A program made the translations under genes and the position numbers. Below are positions 58,975 to 64,000 of a stretch of 64,000 nt of DNA, in pieces; position 1 is the stretch's first letter; the number at the start of each line of letters is the position of its first letter. The notes under the pieces are model-generated. The model worked only from the letters and a program-made list of their open reading frames with translations. It was not told the DNA's origin and searched no databases. Source of the DNA: Eledone cirrhosa (lineage: Eukaryota > Mollusca > Cephalopoda > Octopoda > Eledonidae); NCBI GenBank assembly GCA_964016885.1, contig OZ024749.1:32656517-32720516 (forward strand), given 5' to 3'.

Positions 58975-59292
58975 TCAATATACATTCCTCTGCTCCAGCG
59001 AACGGGGCACTGGAGTTCCATCCATAACGTTAGGATCTGTTTTCTTGACCTCTAGTCTTTTGATTTTTTTTCCTTTTCGTTTATATTTTCTCTCGTATCT
59101 TTTATCAAATGGTTCTATTCCATTTTTGCTTTTAATTCCTCGTTTTATTCTTATACTTCGCTGTCTAATAAAATACGGATTCATCTGGTCAGAGATGTCC
59201 ACATGGCTACGTTTGTAACCTTCTGTAAGGTCACTAGACAAACTATAAACAACTATATCAGCTACTTGCTTTTTTCTATCTAGATCCAAAAC
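58975..59292 (-). CDS. Candidate last exon of an unrecognised gene
   Basis: An open frame of 105 codons plus TGA begins directly after a possible acceptor (attactacgtag). It reads VLDLDRKKQVADIVVYSLSS near the start, has a very basic middle (RYERKYKRKGKKIKRLEVKK) and ends PRSLEQRNVY. The sequence has no simple repeats and matches none of the repeat families seen here. I found no upstream exon in 59300-64000, and the nearest minus-strand AATAAA is about 490 nt downstream (58485-58480). It could be a 3' terminal exon, a retro-copy fragment, or a chance ORF. Confidence 0.4.
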   Translation of the reverse strand, partial: VLDLDRKKQVADIVVYSLSSDLTEGYKRSHVDISDQMNPYFIRQRSIRIKRGIKSKNGIEPFDKRYERKYKRKGKKIKRLEVKKTDPNVMDGTPVPRSLEQRNVY

Positions 59293-59299
59293 CTACGTA

Positions 59300-59930
59300 G
59301 TAATAATAATAAGATTCTGGTAAGTAGTGGCGATCTAAGAAGGACTCAGCTAAAAGAGATAAGGAGATATACTATTTAATCAATAAAATAAATGTTTCTG
59401 ATTATCATATTTTTTCAGTTAAAAAAAAAGCGCAGACTGGGTACAAGACTGTATCACGATGCTTGTAGTAAATCACTATTTCTATTTAAGCTAATTTAAA
59501 ATATAAGAAATATTTATATCTTACCTTAAAAATATTTCTGTTTAATAACTGATAGGTAAATTCAGCTGATGGTTACTTACAAAGTTAAAATACCGACTCG
59601 GAAATCATTAGCGGTCATAGACTCATTGAGTGTGAATATTTCAATGAGCGAAACGTGAAAAACTATTCCCGTTTCTACTTTTGCATGTCACCCAAGGCAT
59701 TTGATTGTTATGGATTTCTAAAATTAGTATTATTCTTATTTAAGAAAGCAGCTATTTTTAGATTAATATAAAAATAGATTTATAGCTTATATTTCTAATC
59801 AAAATCGATTTCAAAAATTTTGAAATGAATTAAAATATAAAAAGGATAAGGAGATTTTTTAAAATATTGGATTGTCCATTCAAAATGTGCTTTCAAATAT
59901 ATTTCTTTCAGATTGAAATATATATTTAAG
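59300..59930. other. AT-rich DNA, no feature recognised
   Basis: A likely upstream intron if 58975-59292 is an exon; no partner exon seen. Confidence 0.35.
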
Positions 59931-59934
59931 TGGA

Positions 59935-60205
59935 CCTCCGTCGGTTTCGTGAAATTAACATGTAAGTGGCTAAACATTCCACAAGCATGCGTAAAGTTAA
60001 CGCAATTCTCAGTGAGATTCTGCGTGGCACAGTGTATGGCAAAGCTGGTCCTTTAAATTATAGGTATAGTCTATTTGACGGGCTTCCAAACAGTCTGCGT
60101 CTACCTAATTCCATTCAAAAGGCATGGGTCAACTAGGAGGGTTTGTGATAATTAACACGTTCCCAAAAAGCTACGCAGTGGGACCAAACTCCTTAAGTAT
60201 TCTGG
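59935..60205 (-). repeat. B-type SINE, diverged
   Basis: agtggctaaacattccacaa, tctgcgtctacctaattcca and agctacgcagtgggaccaaa. Confidence 0.65.
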
Positions 60206-60426
60206 ATTCACAGAGAGGGTGGGGGGTGAGAAAGAGATAGAGATAGAGATAAAGAGAGAGAGATAAGGAGAGAGAAATACATGCATACATAGTGGAAGCC
60301 AACTCATGTCCAAGTAGAGCCATTTCTTAGAATCCCCCAAAAACAACAACAAAAGGCATTGACATGTTTTTGATGTTGCTGTCGTTGATGCCACCTTAGA
60401 TGGCTCGTCAAACCAGGAAGTAACAT

Positions 60427-61200
60427 TTATGCCATACCACACAGTGTGCAATTAAATGTCCCACCTGCTTGGGTCTGGTTAGCAAGGCATGCCTTGTGGT
60501 GGTGCCATGTTAGCCCACTTACAGAATGACACATTTTGTTGCAGATGCCACATGCAAAATAAAGGTGTATGGGGTACTCAAATGTATTATATCCATAAGT
60601 ATGACGTCTGCTATGGCTTAGTATTCCAGCCTTTAACATACATACATGTCCACATCCCTCACAGGTAAGAATCTCTTTTGAACCCCTTTTTGGGAGCGGA
60701 CTAAAATCCCTTGTATATTTAACTCCTCCCTTCATTTCAGTATAGGCCCTCATCTCATCTTCTTTTCAAATTCTTTGACACCAGTAGCAATTAGATTTCA
60801 CCATTGGGCTCTGTCTGTTGCAATATTTTCCTATGTTTTGGTGTTGATGTTGACCTTCAGGGTACCTTTCAAACAGTCTTTAAAGCGCTTGTTTGGCTTA
60901 CACTGCAGGTGTTAGCCTTGCAATACTTGTTTTGTGAGTCTACTGTTCTCTTGGCATACTATCTGATCTGACCACCAGAGACACTGTTTCATGATCAAGG
61001 TCACAATGTTTAACAGACAGGCCCATGCAGCACAATAGTGTCAGACATCTTGAATATATAGTACAAGCATTGTTGGTGGAAACGTTTGAGGCACTGAATA
61101 TTCTCACAGTATGTTGTCCATCTCTCACATCACTACTGCAAGTCTGTAAGCACATGTTTGATACACTTCAACTTTCATGTGCTCTCAGATAACTGACTGT
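60427..61200 (-). pseudogene. LINE C-terminus with C2H2-type finger
   Basis: Minus strand, upstream to downstream: a shifted-frame stretch resembling the RYKDxLK...WE..A.DR..WR motif region of RTE-like pol (here NKRFKDCLKGTLKVNI-like, then ATDRAQW), then an open frame 60753-60427 with LTCEGCGHVCMLKAGILSHS RRH and FACGICNKMCHSVSGLTWHH. These are C-x2-C...H-x3-H finger patterns that I associate with the tails of this LINE type. The coding is broken before 60753, so it is a relic rather than a host zinc-finger gene. Confidence 0.62.
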
Positions 61201-61429
61201 GACCAGGGGCACTTCTTTAGCTTACCAAAAGCATTGGAGGCTTTAGACAATTGGTAGCTTACCTCTGCAGTTTTAATACGCCGCCTTAACCAGCTAAATA
61301 TCCCACTCACCTCTTCCATGTTCAACTTGCAAACTCGTTTCCCTCTCCACTTTTCACACTCATGATACATGTCTCCTCTCCTGTTCAACCCATGAAAGCT
61401 GGACATGCTCCACATCTGATTTCTTGCAA

Positions 61430-61790
61430 TGCTGCTGCCACAACAAAAAAGCACATAGTATAAACTGTATGGTGATCTGGTGCCATAACAAAAGCACCCA
61501 TTCCACTCTGTAAGGTGGTTGTGCTGGTGACATGACAATAGGCACCTAGTCCACCTTGTATAGTGACATGAGAAAATAAAGCACCAAGTCCACCCTGCAA
61601 GGTGGTTGTACTGGTGATACAAGAAAAAGCACCCTGTCTACCCTGTAAGGTGGTTGTACTGGTGATACAAGAAAAAGCAGCCAGTCGTAGAAACCAAGCC
61701 AAAATATAGATCTGTATGAGCATGAAGTGGTCACCTGATCTGATTTGTTTCATAATGTGACAACCTGCCTAACTCATCATCATCATGAGG
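61430..61790 (+). repeat. SINE/LINE tail repeat, reiterated modules
   Basis: Five modules like aaggtggttgtactggtgat, then cagtcgtagaaaccaagcca, gagcatgaagtggtcacctg and (CATCAT). Confidence 0.72.
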
Positions 61791-61809
61791 AGGGGGGGGG
61801 GGGGGGGGT
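61789..61809. repeat. poly(G) run
   Basis: aggagg followed by about 16 guanines. Confidence 0.85.
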
Positions 61810-62489
61810 CATTAGAAAATGTAGGAATTGCAATCATAGAAAATGACTGTAACAGTTGATTGCTATAAATAAATAGCTTAGAAAATTGAACAAAATAGTT
61901 CTAGAGACGGATTACTATTATTTATAGCAATGGACTGTTGTTACAGTAATTTTCTGCGTTTGGGATTCCTACATTTTCTAAGGAATTTCAAATTACCCAG
62001 CGCTTCGATGGTTTATATTAAAAAATAATTAGGAATATATTAAAATGGGTCAGAAAAGTGTCGGAACAAATAAAGTAGAAGTGAAACAGAAATATTACAA
62101 CAAAGTAATGGGTTTTGTGAAGTATTACAAATGCTGATACATAGGAGAGCTGAGAGTCAAGTTGAAAGATATAAAACATGAATAAAGTCACCGAAGAGCA
62201 AGGGAAGTAACTCTCAATATCATAGCTAACACGGTAAAGCATTGGGGGGTGGGGAGCTGTTAAAGGCAGAATTCTATTTGGTATCTTAATTAGAGAGACT
62301 CAGCAGATGTTGAAAAAGGGCAAAGATAAAATTGAAAGCCAGTCAAATTTATAATCAGTACTGTTTTTTAAAAGATGTACACAAACGTAGTTTCGTTGTG
62401 ACAATAATTTAACCACAGTGAACATTTTCTGAGAAGGTCGCTTGTTTATACCGAGTACCAATAAAATATAGTTTCTGTTACAAAGATTT

Positions 62490-62725
62490 TGACAGAGTCG
62501 CTAGAGCATAAGATAAATGTTTAGCAGTATTTGTTCTGTTTTTTTTTTACCTTCTGAGTTCAAATCCCTAAAGGGTTGATAAAATAAAGTACCAGTAACG
62601 CACTGGGATTGATTTAATCGAATTTCTCTAACAACAACAACAACAACAACCCACCCACCCCCACCCCCCAAAAAAAATTACGGGCCTTGTACCTAAGTCA
62701 GAAACCATTATTAGTATTATTAAAT
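62490..62725 (+). repeat. K-type SINE with (CAA)n and poly(A)
   Basis: tgacagagtcgctagagcat, tgagttcaaatccctaaagg, gataaaataaagtaccagta and cgggccttgtacctaagtca. Confidence 0.82.
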
Positions 62726-62739
62726 CAACTAGCCACTCT

Positions 62740-62945
62740 TTTCAGGATAATTTCCAGAAATCCCTGGCATTTCAAGGAAGCCTGTGCTCTACTGAAGCAG
62801 GTGGAGAAGTTTGGGTATCTCTGGGCTGTTTTCACGAGTGATGGAAGGCAGAAGGCTGAATTAAGTGCAAGAATTGCATGAGCTGATGCAGTAATGTGCC
62901 AGCTTCAGTATTCAGTCATCAGAAGAAAGCAGGTAACAATGTCTT
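62740..62945 (+). pseudogene. LINE pol fragment
   Basis: The frame gives QVEKFGYLWAVFTSDGRQKA, ELSARIA, then a stop and LQYSVIRRKQ; in the family this lies just before the GHESWV motif found at 34917-35114. Confidence 0.7.
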
Positions 62946-62949
62946 CTCC

Positions 62950-64000
62950 CCATGATATGGCAGATCCAGTTTTTTTCTTTGTTCTCTCGTTTCTTCCTTT
63001 CTCTCCTCTTTTCTCGCCCTCTGACATTTTCTTTTTCTTTTCTCTCTCTTCTTCTTGTTTTCTTGTTAGTGTTTTTGTGTCTTTTGTTGCTGTTGTTGGC
63101 TTGTGAGTCATTTTGGGTTGCTGCTAGAACTAAAGGTGGTGGTTGGTGTTGGTGTTGGTGTTGGTGTTGGTGTTGGTGTCTGGTGTCTGGTGTCTGTGGC
63201 TGTGTTTACCCCCTTTTTTTCTCTCACATACAGGTTCCACAAAGTGTTGTCCATAGCCTTTCTTTAACAACAGTTTCCAAAAGTAGGTTTCTACTGACCT
63301 TGCTAGGGTAGCCTTGTATCTGTCGTGAAACTGACCACATCACAGCCCTCTCATCTCGTGACCCCCAATACCCACCTTCCACTTCTCTATCATACCCATG
63401 CATGCTGTATCTTTCTGATACGCAGAACACCCAAGGGTCATAGGACTTGGAAAAAACACCTCCATCATCTGTCACCACCTCTCTGTCTCAGGTAACATTT
63501 TACATTGCGGATCCCCAGCCATTCACACCAGGACTGAGCAGAACTTAATTTGTCACCTTGGAACCTCTTTCCTGAATGGACTCAATTCTCCCCCTCCCCC
63601 CCCACAGTTCGTATAACATCTTTTTATCCTTGCTCTCACACAAACACATGTGCACACACACACATGTATGCACGCGGCTCCAACCACCACAGCAACACAG
63701 ACATTCACTTTCACATCATTATATACCACACAACATGCTTTATATACCTCTGCACACATATAACCATCAAATTCCTAATCACACACATGCATATCCACCC
63801 TATTGCACAATATTTAGTCTTTCATGTACACCACATGCATACACACTCATACAGTTGCATCATATATATATATATACATCTGCTTCCACGGTCATTATAA
63901 CAGCACCTACTCCACTCCCATCACCTTCACTCCTCCTATGCATTTAGATACATGCACATATACTGACCAACATTTCCTCAAAATGGCTGACTCAACACAC
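62950..64000. other. No supported gene; low-complexity patches
   Basis: A (T/C)-rich stretch at 62970-63090, a (GGTGTT)n tract at 63136-63185, and CA-rich DNA from 63640. A minus-strand frame of 84 codons (63224-63478) has an ordinary composition but no recognised motif. Confidence 0.45.

Noticed and set aside
63224..63478. 84-codon minus-strand ORF
   Set aside because: Ordinary composition but no recognisable domain or clear splice sites; not enough to call a gene.

Overview
The window is AT-rich, intron- and repeat-dominated animal DNA, most likely from an octopus or another coleoid cephalopod. The evidence is the very high load of tRNA-derived SINEs with the head, the gataaaataaagtaccagt core and the (GAT)n or (ATT)n tails I associate with cephalopods, together with long (TA)n, (TG)n and (GA)n tracts, several non-LTR retrotransposon (LINE) lineages, a C2H2 zinc-finger relic, and a single-copy gene split by TE-filled introns. 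The species assignment is inference.

Two protein genes can be assembled from exons with good splice signals, both on the minus strand. (1) A complete six-exon gene for the sigma subunit of the AP-3 adaptor complex (AP3S type, 190 codons plus stop) runs from 43042 down to 28767. Its introns are 1.0, 1.0, 1.3, 2.1 and 8.2 kb and hold LINEs, SINEs and a zinc-finger relic. (2) A small single-pass membrane protein (95 residues from the first visible Met) is built from exons 52187-52397 and 50832-50916; I do not recognise its family and upstream exons may exist. A third candidate, 58975-59292 on the minus strand, looks like the last exon of an unrecognised gene.

Layout: 1-7000 holds MITEs, a SINE swollen by a 46-bp minisatellite, a GTATAC-rich palindromic array and a 2.3-kb array of a 41-bp unit. 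7000-9550 holds a CR1-like LINE end and a SINE-bounded tandem duplication. 9850-13500 holds SINE, piggyBac-like and hAT-like elements and a long (GT)n. 13500-16050 is unique AT-rich DNA. 16100-28200 is a mosaic of SINEs, LINE relics, a Helitron-like cluster and MITEs. 28767-43042 is the AP3S locus, with two RTE-like LINE copies that carry a PHD-like finger, lying side by side in the large intron. 43200-46400 has a 60-bp-arm hairpin, microsatellites and a 33-bp array. 46500-50015 has SINEs, MITEs and a 38-bp array derived from a MITE. 50832-52400 is the membrane-protein gene. 53350-64000 has nested TEs, an RTE end, a foldback element, the orphan exon and further LINE pieces.

I found no bacterial-type system, CRISPR array, tRNA or rRNA gene, and no convincing new biological system. 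The most informative signals are structural: two independent minisatellites born inside transposable elements, nested insertions dated by target-site duplications, and SINE tails shared with an RTE-like LINE. Edges of repeats are by eye and may be off by tens of bases.
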